DNA from: Kutzneria sp. 744
Lineage (GTDB): Bacteria > Actinomycetota > Actinomycetes > Mycobacteriales > Pseudonocardiaceae
DNA length: 37,792 bases
Assembly: GCF_000568255.1 (NCBI RefSeq)
Contig: NZ_KK037166.1
Coordinates: 3,156,314 to 3,194,105 of the forward strand
Direction of reading: 5' to 3'
Position 1 is the first letter of the stretch, and each line of letters opens with the position of its first letter. The notes beneath the pieces are model-generated. The model was not told the DNA's origin. It worked only from the letters and a program-made list of their open reading frames with translations, and made no database searches. Below are positions 24,445 through 34,222 of this stretch, piece by piece. A program made the position numbers and the translations under genes.

Positions 24445-27400
24445 TCAGCCGACCACGTGAACGGCCACGGCTGGCGTGTAAGCCACCCGGCCGTGGCAGG
24501 CGACGCGCACCAATGCCCACCAGTGCGAGCCAATCCTGGCCGTGCCGGCCGCATGCGCGCTGAAGGAGATCGATGCCGTGCCGCTTGCGGCGACGGTGAA
24601 CGGCTGAATCCGCGGGCCGACGCGCACGTCGTCGGCCCAGGTCCCATACGGGCTGATCAGCGTCGCCTCACCCCGGATCTCGCTCTGGGCGTGGTTTTCC
24701 AGCAACACCGGCAGTTCGACGACCCGGCCCGCGGCCAGTTCCAGCACGTCCGCGCCCAGCCGAACGCCGAGCAGAGTGTCGTCCGCGGGCGGCTTGCCGA
24801 CGACTACTTCGCTGGTGTCCTCAAGGAGTTGGCCCAGGCTGTCGCGGATACGGGCGGCGAGCAGCCGACGACCCGGTAGCGTGCCGCGCACGGTGAGCGT
24901 GAACTCGGCGAACCCGTCGCGGGAGAGGTAGTAGGCCCATCTGCCCGGCTGCTCGGCGACGAGTCCCGGGGGGATGGCGAGTTCGACGGCACCGGACGCC
25001 GGCCGCCCGCTACAGCTGACGGTGACCCGCACCTCCGCCGTCCCGCCGAGATCCAGGTGTAGCCGCGCCGGGCTGACGTGCACGCTCAACGGGAGGTTGC
25101 CGAGCGGCGCCGGTCCCGCGTTGTGCCGCCAGTAGCGGGGTGAACACCGGTTGCACCGGCTCCTGAGCACGAGCCAGTCGGACACTGGAGTCGATCAGCA
25201 CGGGCGACGGCGTGAGGCGCACGGTGGCGACATCCGCAGCGGCCAACCCGACGGTGGCGCGGCCACTGTGGACGGTGAGCGGCTCGGTTCTCCTCTCTTC
25301 CAACACGTCTGTGCGGCATGCCGACGTGAGCCCGCCGTGCAGGCCGACCGTGGCGGTCACCGGTGTGCCCGTGGTCTCGTAGAGCCGCACGGTGATCCCG
25401 TCGGCCGGAGCCATTGTGTCCGCGGCACCGGAGGCGAGCGGGTTGCCCGCCGGCTTGGCCGCGGTGAGCAGCACCTCGGGCGGAGACACCGTGATCAGGC
25501 CGAGCTCCGACGGCAGGTCACCGGGCGTGCTGGGCACCTGTCGGGCGCGCACCGGGTGGTTGACGTCCTGGCCGGCACGGGCGAAACCGGCCTGCCGCCA
25601 GTCGCCCGCGCCGGAAACCAGGCTCAGCTCGAAGGCGTGCGACCAATGCTGCCAGGCGAAGCTGGAACCGTCCGGGGCCGTGCGACGTTCGCCGTCGATC
25701 CACACCCCGCACGGCCAGCCGCTGCACGACCGCATCAGCGAGATGTGCAGCGTGCCGTCCGGGGCGACGACAAATCCCGGCGTGCCGCGGTTCACCACGG
25801 CCACCGAGTGGTCCACGGCCGGCTCGGACGTTCCCGCGAGTCCGTCGGGCACATCGACTTCCACGCACGCGTCGGCGAGGTCCGCGATCAACGCGCCCAG
25901 GTCGGCGACGATCAGCACGGCCAGGTCCCGGGGTCCGCGAAGGTCGGCGTCCGGTGTCCACAGCTCTCGTCGCGTCCGGGTCGCCGGCACGAAAACCCGG
26001 CCATGTCGGTCCAACGCCCGCCGATAGGAGTCGCCCGCGCTGCCCAGCACCTCCTCCGCAAAGACGTTGCCGGCCATGACGATGCGCACATCGGGCAGGT
26101 TCGAGTCGACGTCCAGGGCGCCGTACCGCGGTCCCTCCGGGCGCGTGGTCGTCGCGGTCACGCCCTTGGCCACCAAGGCGACGAGCAGTTCACGCACCAG
26201 ACGCTCGTCGGCGGCGGCCACCAGTTCGGCAACTCCGACGCAGTGGTCCTGGCTACGGCCGTCCTGGCGCCGCAGCCGCAGCCGAACCGGGCTGGACAGC
26301 TCGGCGGCATCAACATCGGGGAAGCCGAACGACCGGCCCACGGCCGCGAAGCCGACCTCCGCCACCGGCAGCGCGCCCGGCAGGTCGAAGGCGAACCTCG
26401 CGCGCAGCAGGTGATCCTGCCCGATGGAACCGTCCACGAAGCACCGGATGTCCACTCTGGACAGTCCCCGCCAGAGCACGGTGTGCTGGGTGATCCGCAG
26501 CCCGCCGAGCTCCGTGCTGCTGACGATCCGCTCGCCGAGCGGGCTCGTCTCCACGCGCACCTCGGCCGGTGTCTCGCCACTGCCCCGGCCGGGCCCAGCT
26601 GGAAGCAGGTGCCACGGCCCTTCCTCCCACACCGGGTGCTGGGCGTGCTCGGCCTGCAACACCAGCTCCGACGCCAACCCACCGTCGCGCACCAGCTCTC
26701 GTCCGGCACGTCGATCGCGGACCCGCGACAGCGCGCCGCCCCGGGCCGGATCGGCCTCGACCACGAAGGCGTCGTTCTCGATCGGCCGATGGGCGGATTC
26801 GGCCGTCCACGACGGCGGCACGGTCTCGGCGCCGACCGCTCGGTAGACCCGGTATCCGCAGGCGGGCAGTTGACGGGCAAGGAAAGTCAGGGTGACTTCG
26901 ACGAGGACGCCGTCCGGAGTCCGCAGCACCGCGTCCGTCACGGCGGGCACAGGTTCGCCATGCGGATCGACCAGTGCGACGCCCCGGGCATCGGGCGGAA
27001 GATCTCGTACGGTCACGGAGACCACAGCGTCTCTGACGAAGGACACCGTGTTGACCGCGATCACCGCCTGCCCCGGCCCCGAGGTGTCCACCCGCGAGGC
27101 CAGGTGATCGACGGCGCCGGCGAGCACCTCGCGGCCGAGCTCGTCGGCCTCCCGCCAGCCGGCGACCAGATCCAGGTAGACCTGGTCGGACTCGGTGCCG
27201 GTGATCGCGTCGTGGTGCGCGCCGTACACCAGCTGCCGCCACGCCTTGTCCAGCGCCTCGTCGGGAAAGCGGGCGCCGAGCAGCGCGGCGAGCGTGGCCA
27301 CTCGTTCACCGTCCAAAACGGACACTTCGGCCGAGCGCTGCGCCTGCTTGGTGTCGATGTAGGAGACGTCCTTGCCGGTGTAGACCGGGTTCATGTCCCG

Positions 27401-28612
27401 GGTCTGCGGCGAGAACGTCACCGAGCGCTCGGCGGCGTCGGCGCGCACCGCGGCGAAGAACTCGCGGGGCAGGCCGACCACGAACCTGGGCCACACGTAT
27501 CTGGCGTTCCACTCGCGGTGGATCTGGGTGCAGAACCGGGACGGGACATTGTGGTCGTGGCCGACCGGCAGGAGCACGTTGCGGGTCGCCGCCACCCGAC
27601 GCAGCGTGCTGAACTGCCGGTACGCCTCGGCCATCGCCTCGTCCAGCGTGGCCTTGCGTTCGATGTCCCAGCCGGCGACATAGTGGTCGGCGAGGTAGGC
27701 GGTGAGCAGCCCGCGACCGCTCGGCGCGATCCACTCGAACTCCGAGGGGAACTGCATCCGGGTGATGTCGCCGGTGTGCCGCTTGGCCCCGACGTGGTGC
27801 CATGGCCCGCGCGCCCAGACGCTGGAGTCCAGTCCGGCGTCGGCCATCAGGCCCGGATAGGCCGGGTCGTGCCCGAACACGTCCAGCATCCACGCCGAAC
27901 GCGGGTCGGCGCCGAGCACGTCGCGCTGGTAGCCGATGCCGTGCACGGCGTTGCGGATGGTCGACTCGGGGTGGGTCAGGTTGGTGTTGGCCTCGTTGTA
28001 GTTGCCGCCGACCAACTCGATGCGCCCGTCACGGATGAACCCGCGCAGGTCGCGGCGGTCCTCGGGGAAGGCGTCCCAGTGCGGCTTGAGGTAGTCGACC
28101 TCGGCCAGCACGAACCGGTAGTCCTCGTCCTGGCGGGCGGCGTCCAGGTGGGCGCGCACCAGATCGAACGCCGAGAGCTGGAACGGCATCCGCTTCTCCT
28201 GCGCGCCGGGCAGGTCCAGCCAGGTGTCGGTGAAGCCGGCCTGGGTGTTCCACCACACCGGGTCGTAGTGGAAGTGCGAGACCATCCACATGGTCCAGCC
28301 GGTCTCCGCGGCCGTCACCATCGTGTCCAGAGTAGACAGTGCGCTGCCGTCGTCGGCGCGTTCGACGAGCACGGTCGCCGGGTACGCCACACCGGGAGAG
28401 GTCGGCGCCGCGAAGACGATGCCGACCTCCACCACGACCTCGTCAACGCCCATCGGCACGGCCGCCGCCTCCGGCGTCCGCACCAGCGGACCGGCCAGCC
28501 GGACCAGCAGCGGAGCCGACCGCTGGCCGGCCAGGGTCACCCGCACGATCTGACGCGGCGCCGCGGTCGTCCCGACGAAGAGGTCCGTGTCCTGGACACT
28601 GGTGATGGGCAT
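24445..28612 (-). pseudogene. Large cytoplasmic GH38 alpha-mannosidase, one frameshift near 3' end
   Basis: Read through a single surplus base the gene encodes 1388 residues. GH38 hallmarks are H113-F-H-Y-D117-PVW (zinc site), nucleophile D244 in WMLDVFGHDPAYP, and GAHHDAITGT (H466-D468). The middle and late protein is beta-sandwich, and the final ~240 residues resemble a NEW3-like domain (LHLDLGGTAEVRVTVS). There is no signal peptide, so it acts inside on imported alpha-mannosides. The frame breaks at the G4 run 25137-25140 (+ strand): ARAQEPVQPVFTP continues in the next frame as RYWRHNAGPAPLGNLPL up to TGA 24445. The C-terminal domain after the break is intact. Whether this is real or an assembly error is open. 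ATG 28612 lies 11 nt after the binding-protein stop. Confidence 0.85.
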
Positions 28613-28623
28613 GTCGATCCCGG

Positions 28624-29935
28624 CTACTTGGCGTTGGCCAGCGCGGTCTTGGCGTCGCTGAAGAACTGGCTGACGCCGTCGGCGATGGTCGTCTTGCCGA
28701 AGGCGATCTGCTTGGCCGCGTTGTCCAAGGCCGTCTTGACGTCCTTGTAGCCGGGCGGGGCCGTCGGGGCGTTGGGCAGTCCGTCCTTGGCCGCCTGCTG
28801 GGCCACGTACTGGCCGTAGGTCACGTCCCGCTTGCCCGCGGCGTCGAAAGTGGGCAGCAGCAGGTTCAGCGCCTTGTCCGAGGGCGGGAGGCCGCGCTGG
28901 ATGCCCATGGCCTTGATGGCGTCGTCGTCGCTGACGAAGAAGTCGATCAGCTTGGCCGCGCCGTCGGGGTTGTGGCTCTTGGCCGGCACGCACAGCAGCA
29001 CGCCGCCGTTGAGCGCCTCGCCGGTCTTGCCTTCCTTGCTCCGCGGCACCACCACGATGTCCAGGGTGTGCGGAGTGAGCGGCTGCATCTGCGCCAGTCC
29101 CCATCCCGTCGTCATCGCGATCTGGCCGGCGATCAGTGGATGGGTGCCGCTGGCCTCGCCGGCATTGGCCAGCAGGTCCGGCGGGGTGATCGCACCGCTG
29201 CGGCGCAGTCCGGCCCAGTAGTCGAACCACTCGGTGAGCTCGTCGGCCCCGAAGCCCGAGTTGACCGCTCGGGGTGCAGAGATCCTTGCCGCGCTGGCGC
29301 AGCCACGGCTGCAGCGCGCCGGAGTCGTCGAAGGAGGAGTCCAGTGCCCCGTACTTGCCCGACCCGAGCGCCTTGGAGGCCTCGCCGGCGATGGTGGAGA
29401 AGTCGTCCCAGGTCCAGCTGTCCGCGGGCAGCGTGACCTTCAGCTGCTCCAGCACGGTCTTGTCGTACAGGACAGGGGCGTAGCCGGAGCCCGACGGCAC
29501 GCCGTAGGGCTTGCCGTTGACCGTCCCCGCGCCGCGCACCGCGGAGTACAGCGTGTCCAGGTGGATGGTGCCGGGGATGTAGCCGGACAGGTCGGTGAGC
29601 ACTCCCTTGGCCGCGTACGTGCTCACCAACGCGGTGTCCATCTGGAAGATGTCGGGCGGGTTGCCGCCGGCGAACTCGGTGTTCAGTTTGTCGAAGTAGC
29701 CGTCGTAGCCGGAGTACTGGGTGGTCACCGCGATGCCGGTCTTCTTCGTGAACACCTGCAACGCCGTCTGGTAGGCCTTGTTCCGGGCGTCACCGCCCCA
29801 CCACCGGAACGTCAGCGAGTTGTTCGACGGCGAACTGGTGCTGGGCGGCGCGAAGCCACAGCCGGCCAGTGCGGTCACCGCTGCGCCGCCGGCCGCGAGG
29901 CCGAGGAACCCTCTCCTGGACAGGTCGTGGGGCAT
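28624..29935 (-). pseudogene. Sugar ABC transporter binding lipoprotein (Tat), one frameshift
   Basis: With one surplus base removed the product is 436 residues. SRRGFLGLAAGGAAVTALAG followed by Cys combines a twin-arginine motif with a lipobox, so it is a Tat-exported lipoprotein. NSLTFRWWGGDARNKAYQTA, NPPDIFQMDTALVSTYAAKG and the C-terminal YGQYVAQQAAKDGLPNAPTA fit family 1 extracellular solute-binding proteins for oligosaccharides. The frame is lost near 29254 in SGQLG; the next frame continues FGADELTEWFDYWAGLRRSG to TAG 28624. It is followed by GH38 and preceded by two permeases. If the shift is real the protein is truncated and the importer dead. Confidence 0.85.
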
Positions 29936-29980
29936 GGCTGCTCTCTCTTTCTGTTCGGACGGCGCTGGTGCGGCGATGGA

Positions 29981-30832
29981 TCACTTGATCCCGGTGTTCG
30001 CGACGCCGTCGACGAGACGTCGCTGCGAGATCAGGAAAACCGCGACGGTGGGCACGAGGGTCACGACGGACATCGCGAGCATGCCGCCGTAGCTGGACCC
30101 GCTGGCCTTGTCGATGAACGAGTTCAGCCCGAGCGGCACGGTGTAGCGGCTGTTGTCCGACAGATAGACCAGCTGGCGCAGGAAGTCGTTGAAGGTCCAG
30201 ATGAAGGTCAGCACGCCGGTGGTGATCAGTGCCGGCCGCAGCAGCGGCACGGTGATGGTGAGGAACACCCGTAGCTGGCCGGCGCCGTCCAGCGCGGCCG
30301 CCTCGTCCAGCTCGCGCGGGATGCCGCGGATGAACTGCACCATCAGGAAGATGAAAAACGCGTCGTAGGCGAGGAGGTACGGCACCACCAGCGGCAGGAA
30401 CGTGTTGATCCAGTTGAGCTGGTAGAAGATCGTGTACTGCGGGATCAGTGTGGCCTGGAACGGCAGCATGAGCGTGCCGAGCATCAGCGCGAACCACACC
30501 CTGCGCAGCGCGAAGTCCAACCGTGCGAACGCGTACGCGGCCATCGAGCAGGAGACCAGGTTGCCGACCACCACGCAGATCGAGACCGTCGCCGAGTTGG
30601 CCAGGTACACGCTGAACGAGGTGCCGGTGGCGGTCCACCCGCTGAGGTAGTTGGCGACGGTGAACTGGAACGGCAGCGGGTTGACCGTGGTGAAGATCAG
30701 GTTCTCCGGCTTGAACGACGCGCCGACGAGCCACACCAGCGGGTAGATCATCACGATCAGCGTCAGCAGCAGCACGACGTGCGCGCGCCAGTGGAACCGG
30801 GCTCGGCGCCGGGGCAGGGCGGGGGTTGTCAT
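29981..30832 (-). CDS. Carbohydrate ABC transporter permease (MalG type)
   Basis: A protein of 283 residues with six membrane helices (first at LLLTLIVMIYPLVWLVGASF). The EAA coupling loop is ELDEAAALDGAGQLRVF followed by LTITVPLLRPAL. The order after permease 1 and the short length fit the MalG/LacG subfamily. It pairs with the permease at 30847. No ATPase gene is in the operon, so a shared MsiK-like ATPase elsewhere probably energises it, as is usual in actinobacteria. ATG 30832 starts 15 bp after the upstream stop. Confidence 0.92.
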   Translation of the reverse strand: MTTPALPRRRARFHWRAHVVLLLTLIVMIYPLVWLVGASFKPENLIFTTVNPLPFQFTVANYLSGWTATGTSFSVYLANSATVSICVVVGNLVSCSMAAYAFARLDFALRRVWFALMLGTLMLPFQATLIPQYTIFYQLNWINTFLPLVVPYLLAYDAFFIFLMVQFIRGIPRELDEAAALDGAGQLRVFLTITVPLLRPALITTGVLTFIWTFNDFLRQLVYLSDNSRYTVPLGLNSFIDKASGSSYGGMLAMSVVTLVPTVAVFLISQRRLVDGVANTGIK

Positions 30833-30846
30833 CGCGGTGTCTGCTC

Positions 30847-31803
30847 TCACTCGGCGTAGTTGACCCAGCGGCGCGCCGACCAGAAGTACACGGCGGTGAA
30901 CGCGCCGATCACCAGGAACAGCACCCAGGCCATCGCCGAGGCGTATCCCATCTGCAGGCTGCCGAATCCCTTGAGGTACAGATAGAGCGTGTAGAGCAGG
31001 GTCGAGTCGATCGGGCCGCCGGTGCCGCTGGACACCACGAAGGCCGGCGTGAAGGTCTGGAACGCGTTGATCGTCTCCAGCACCAGGTTGAAGAACACCA
31101 TCGGGGACAGCAGCGGGAGGGTGATCGTGAAGAAGACCCGGAACCGGCCGGCGCCGTCCAGCGCGGCGGCCTCGTAGAGCTCCTGCGGCAGTTGCTTGAG
31201 GCCGGCCAGGAAGATCAGCATCGGGGTGCCGAACTGCCAGCCGGACAGCAGCACCAGCGTCCACAGCGCGTACCGGGGGTCGCCGATCCAGTCCGCGCCC
31301 CTGATCCCGAACCAGCTCAGAAACTCGTTGAGCAGCCCCTGCTGGGAGAAGATCTGCCGCCACATCACGGACACCGCGACGCTCGCGCCCAGCAGTGACG
31401 GCAGGTAGAACACGGACCGGTAGAAGCCCAGCGCCGCCAGCCCGCGGTTGAGCGCCACCGCGACCAGCAGCGCCAGCGCCAGCTTCAACGGCACCGACGT
31501 CAGGACGTAGATCAGCGTGACCTTGACCGCCTGGAGATAACGCTGGTCGTGCAGGAGGTTCACGTAGTTGTCGAATCCGGTCCACTGTGGAGCGGCGAGC
31601 AGGCTGAACTTGGTCAACGACAAGTAGAGCGAGTACACCATCGGGATCAACGTGAAGCCGAAGACGCCGATCAGCCAGGGCGCGATGAAACCGTAGCCGG
31701 CCAGATTGTGCTTGTGCCGCTTACGCTTGTGGACCCGCACCGGTGCCTCGGGCGGTGGCGGCACGGGGACGGCGGCCGGGGCGGCGACCGTGTTCTCCGG
31801 CAT
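30847..31803 (-). CDS. Carbohydrate ABC transporter permease (MalF type)
   Basis: A protein of 318 residues. A Pro/Ala- and Lys/Arg-rich cytoplasmic leader (KRKRHKHN) precedes six helices beginning YGFIAPWLIGVFGFTLIPM. The EAA loop is ELYEAAALDGAGRFRVF followed by FTITLPLLSP. It is the MalF/UgpA-type partner of the next permease and the first gene of the transporter operon. Start ATG 31803 has AGGAG eight bases upstream; longer in-frame starts exist upstream but without such a site. Confidence 0.92.
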   Translation of the reverse strand: MPENTVAAPAAVPVPPPPEAPVRVHKRKRHKHNLAGYGFIAPWLIGVFGFTLIPMVYSLYLSLTKFSLLAAPQWTGFDNYVNLLHDQRYLQAVKVTLIYVLTSVPLKLALALLVAVALNRGLAALGFYRSVFYLPSLLGASVAVSVMWRQIFSQQGLLNEFLSWFGIRGADWIGDPRYALWTLVLLSGWQFGTPMLIFLAGLKQLPQELYEAAALDGAGRFRVFFTITLPLLSPMVFFNLVLETINAFQTFTPAFVVSSGTGGPIDSTLLYTLYLYLKGFGSLQMGYASAMAWVLFLVIGAFTAVYFWSARRWVNYAE

Positions 31804-31935
31804 GGGTGACACTCCTGGGACGTCGGTGGTGGCTTGCCGTTCTAGCGCCATCGATCGCGTCGCGACCGGTCGCACGGAGTGGACAGTGTGCTCTGTTCCC
31901 ACGCACGGCGCCGTTCCCAGTCCGTCCCAGGGAGC

Positions 31936-31951
31936 TGGAATGCGCTTTCCA
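31936..31951. promoter_or_regulatory. LacI-type palindromic operator
   Basis: TGGAATGCGCTTTCCA is a 16-bp palindrome with one mismatched pair and a central GC, the classical shape of a LacI-family sugar operator. It covers the expected transcription start (~31947) of the promoter at 31954-31983. No LacI gene is in the window; the regulator would act from elsewhere. Confidence 0.65.
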
Positions 31952-31953
31952 AG

Positions 31954-31983
31954 ACCGTAGATGTCGACCGGTTCGAGTGTCAA
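31954..31983 (-). promoter_or_regulatory. Promoter of the sugar transporter / GH38 operon
   Basis: On the minus strand a perfect -35 TTGACA (31983-31978), an 18-nt spacer and -10 TACGGT (31959-31954) precede the permease gene. The predicted 5' leader is ~145 nt. The operon continues through both permeases, the binding protein and GH38. Confidence 0.65.
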
Positions 31984-32002
31984 CGGTAATTGACCTAGAC
32001 GA

Positions 32003-33106
32003 TTAGAGCGCGGCAACGACCCGCCGCACCGCGTGCTCCCGCGCCAGCTGCGCCGCGCCGAGCACCGTGGCGCGATCCCCGAGCCGGCTGACGACCACCT
32101 CGGTGGGCCAGCTCAGCTCGGCCAACGTGTCGACCACTCCCCTGGTGAGCAAAGGATTGGCGCCCACGCCACCGCCGAGCACCACCAACCCGGGGTCGAG
32201 CACGGCACTCAGCGACACCGCCAGCTTGCCCACCTCCCTGGAATGCTCCCGGACCAGACGGCCGGCCACCGGATGGCCCCGCTCGGCCAACGCGAACAGG
32301 GCAACCGCGTCACGCGGCGGCGGACCGTCCGCAGTGGACCAGCGCGCCCGCGCCCGACGTAGCAGGCCGGGGGAACCGAGCCGGGCTTCCAACGCCTCAT
32401 GGTCCGCCGGCCGGTCGTCCGTCCACGGATACGCGAGCCGCGCGAGCTCGCCCGCCGCGCCGTTCTCACCACGCAGCAGCCGCCCGTTGACCACGATCCC
32501 GGCGCCAATACCCACACCGACCTGGAGGTAGACGAACGTCTCCCGGTTCCCGGCCACTCCCTCGCGCATCTCCGCCACGGCGGCACAGTTGACATTGTTC
32601 TCGGTCAGCACGGCCGCGCCCGCAGGCAACCCGAGCGCCTCGACCGCGTCCCGGACGCGCCCGTCGACCACCGGATCGCCACCGCGGCCGGCCGGCGTCA
32701 CCACATCGGACACCGCGACCACGACCGTGCGCAACGGGCCGCTGCGAACACGTCTGCGCAGCGAGGCGCGAACCATCCCGCGCGCTTCGGACAGGACCTC
32801 GGTGTTGCCTTCGCCGAGCAGTCGCCCGTCCAGGGCGACCGCCCGGAACGAGACCTGCGTGGAGCCGTGGTCCACGGCGAGCGCGTACCCGGCGGCCGGG
32901 CCGAGTCGGTATACCGCCGCCGAGCGGCCAATTGTTCCGTGGGCGGCTCCATAACGTTCGATTAATTCGATGGCCTCCAGTTCGGACACCGCCGCGGAAA
33001 CCGTTGGCTTGGAAAGCCCGCAGTCGACGGCCAATTGCGGACGGGTGGCCGAGACCCTCGCCGTGAGCGCGACAAACACATCCTGAGCACTTGCGGACAG
33101 GCCCAC
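32003..33106 (-). CDS. ROK family transcriptional regulator
   Basis: A protein of 367 residues from GTG 33106. Residues ~3-65 are a winged helix (RPQLAVDCGLSKPTVSAAVS). The rest is a ROK sugar-kinase-like domain (YALAVDHGSTQVSFRAVALD; GVGIGAGIVVNGRLLRGENG; LVVLGGGVGANPLL). The ROK zinc motif is missing: GELARL stands where E-x-G-H should be and the C-x-C-G-x-x-G-C cysteines are absent, so ligand response may differ. It is divergent from the kinase operon and upstream of the transporter operon, and so likely controls both. ATG 33250 is an in-frame alternative start but would put the palindromes inside the coding region. Confidence 0.85.
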   Translation of the reverse strand: MGLSASAQDVFVALTARVSATRPQLAVDCGLSKPTVSAAVSELEAIELIERYGAAHGTIGRSAAVYRLGPAAGYALAVDHGSTQVSFRAVALDGRLLGEGNTEVLSEARGMVRASLRRRVRSGPLRTVVVAVSDVVTPAGRGGDPVVDGRVRDAVEALGLPAGAAVLTENNVNCAAVAEMREGVAGNRETFVYLQVGVGIGAGIVVNGRLLRGENGAAGELARLAYPWTDDRPADHEALEARLGSPGLLRRARARWSTADGPPPRDAVALFALAERGHPVAGRLVREHSREVGKLAVSLSAVLDPGLVVLGGGVGANPLLTRGVVDTLAELSWPTEVVVSRLGDRATVLGAAQLAREHAVRRVVAAL

Positions 33107-33178
33107 CTCGCCGACACCTGCCTTCGTCTTCGTGCCGACCGCTAACGGTTCGCACCGTACCTCTTGACAGATGGCCGC

Positions 33179-33200
33179 GTTAGTAAGTTCACTACTTAAC
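33179..33200. promoter_or_regulatory. Operator-like palindrome between ROK and kinase genes
   Basis: An imperfect 22-bp inverted repeat of the form GTTA-N3-AGT-N2-ACT-N3-TAAC lies in an AT-rich patch. A TTGACA (33164-33169, plus strand) lies just to its left. It is a likely site for the ROK regulator. Confidence 0.5.
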
Positions 33201-33226
33201 GAACAGAGCGGGTCCCAGCCGCTTCC

Positions 33227-33245
33227 CACGTTCACCACGAACGTG
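33227..33245. promoter_or_regulatory. Second palindrome in the ROK/kinase gap
   Basis: CACGTTCACCACGAACGTG has 7-bp perfect arms around five bases. It is 34 bp from the other palindrome (centre to centre about 46 bp) and 71 bp before the kinase start. It is a different sequence, so perhaps a different regulator. Confidence 0.45.
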
Positions 33246-33315
33246 AGCATCAATCAGTTGAGAGTGCGGTACCCACGCGCCGCGCGATTTCTGACACTTC
33301 CGGAAAGGAACCCGC

Positions 33316-34221
33316 GTGCCGGACCTGTTCTCCGGCGTTCGGGTCGGGATCGATGTCGGCGGCACCAAGACACACCTGCGTGCCGCCCGCGGCGGCCGGG
33401 TGACGGCCGACCGCATCGTGACGAGCGAGGGGTGGCGGCCGGCCAACGCCGCGTCGGCTGCCGCATTCCTCACCGACCTGATCGCCGCCAGCCTGCCCGA
33501 CGTCGCCGTCGACGCTGTCGCCGTCGGGGCCCACGGTTGTGACAGCGCACGAGCATGTGAGGCCCTGGCAACTGAGCTGGCTCGCCGGTTGCCCGCCGCC
33601 CAGTGTCTGGTGCGCAACGACGCCGAGTTGCTGGTTCCGGCGTGCGGCCTGACCGCCGGCGTCGGCGTGGTGGCCGGCACCGGCTCGGTGGCCGTCGGCC
33701 GGGACAGCCGGGACGAGCCGGTGTTCATGGGCGGCTGGGGATGGTTGATCGGGGATGAGGGCAGCGCGCCGGGCCTGCTCCGAGAGGCGGTGCGGGCCAG
33801 CATGACCGCCCGGGACCGGGGCGAGCCGCCCGACCTGCTCGCGACCGCGCTGATGCGCTCCTACGGCGTGGCCGAGGTGGCCGATCTGCCGGAAGCGATG
33901 GCGACCGAGGCCGGCGCGGTCAACTGGGGACGGCGGGCCGAGTTGGTGTTCGACGCGCTGCACGGAGGTTCCGCGCTGGCCCGCGCCGTTGTCGACGACG
34001 CGGCCGACGCCCTTGTCCGTCTGGTGACGGGCATGGCCGGTCGGGACGTCGACGTGGACGACGTAGTGGTCGCGGGCGGGGTGATCCTCAACCAGTCCAG
34101 TCTGTTCGACACATTCGCCCGCAAACTCAGGATGATCGCGCCGGTCAGCACCGTGCACCGGTTGACCGTCGATCCGGTCGTCGGCGCGGTGCGGCTCGCC
34201 GAGCGGCTGGCGGTGGGCTGA
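33316..34221 (+). CDS. BadF/BadG-type sugar kinase (N-acetylglucosamine kinase-like)
   Basis: A protein of 301 residues of the BadF/BadG/BcrA/BcrD ATPase family, actin-like fold. VGIDVGGTKTHLRAA is phosphate loop 1, VVAGTGSVAVGRD loop 2, and GGWGWLIGDEGSAPGL the signature shared with GlcNAc kinases. It would phosphorylate an imported hexose or amino sugar in the cytoplasm. GlcNAc is the family default and would fit the core of an N-glycan, but the sugar is not proven. GTG 33316 follows GGAAAGGAA. It is the first gene of a tightly packed operon; the next gene starts 2 bp after its stop. Confidence 0.87.
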   Translation: MPDLFSGVRVGIDVGGTKTHLRAARGGRVTADRIVTSEGWRPANAASAAAFLTDLIAASLPDVAVDAVAVGAHGCDSARACEALATELARRLPAAQCLVRNDAELLVPACGLTAGVGVVAGTGSVAVGRDSRDEPVFMGGWGWLIGDEGSAPGLLREAVRASMTARDRGEPPDLLATALMRSYGVAEVADLPEAMATEAGAVNWGRRAELVFDALHGGSALARAVVDDAADALVRLVTGMAGRDVDVDDVVVAGGVILNQSSLFDTFARKLRMIAPVSTVHRLTVDPVVGAVRLAERLAVG

Positions 34222-34222
34222 C

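Noticed and set aside
25151-28750. A ~1200-residue open frame on the plus strand opposite GH38
   Set aside because: Low-complexity composition and no start signal; GH38 motifs on the other strand are unambiguous.
25010-29935. A single 1641-residue fusion of binding protein and mannosidase
   Set aside because: The stretch between about 29254 and 28640 is out-of-frame nonsense (Arg/Gly/Gln-rich), while the next frame holds a normal binding-protein C-terminus and stop. The fusion is an artefact of a frameshift.
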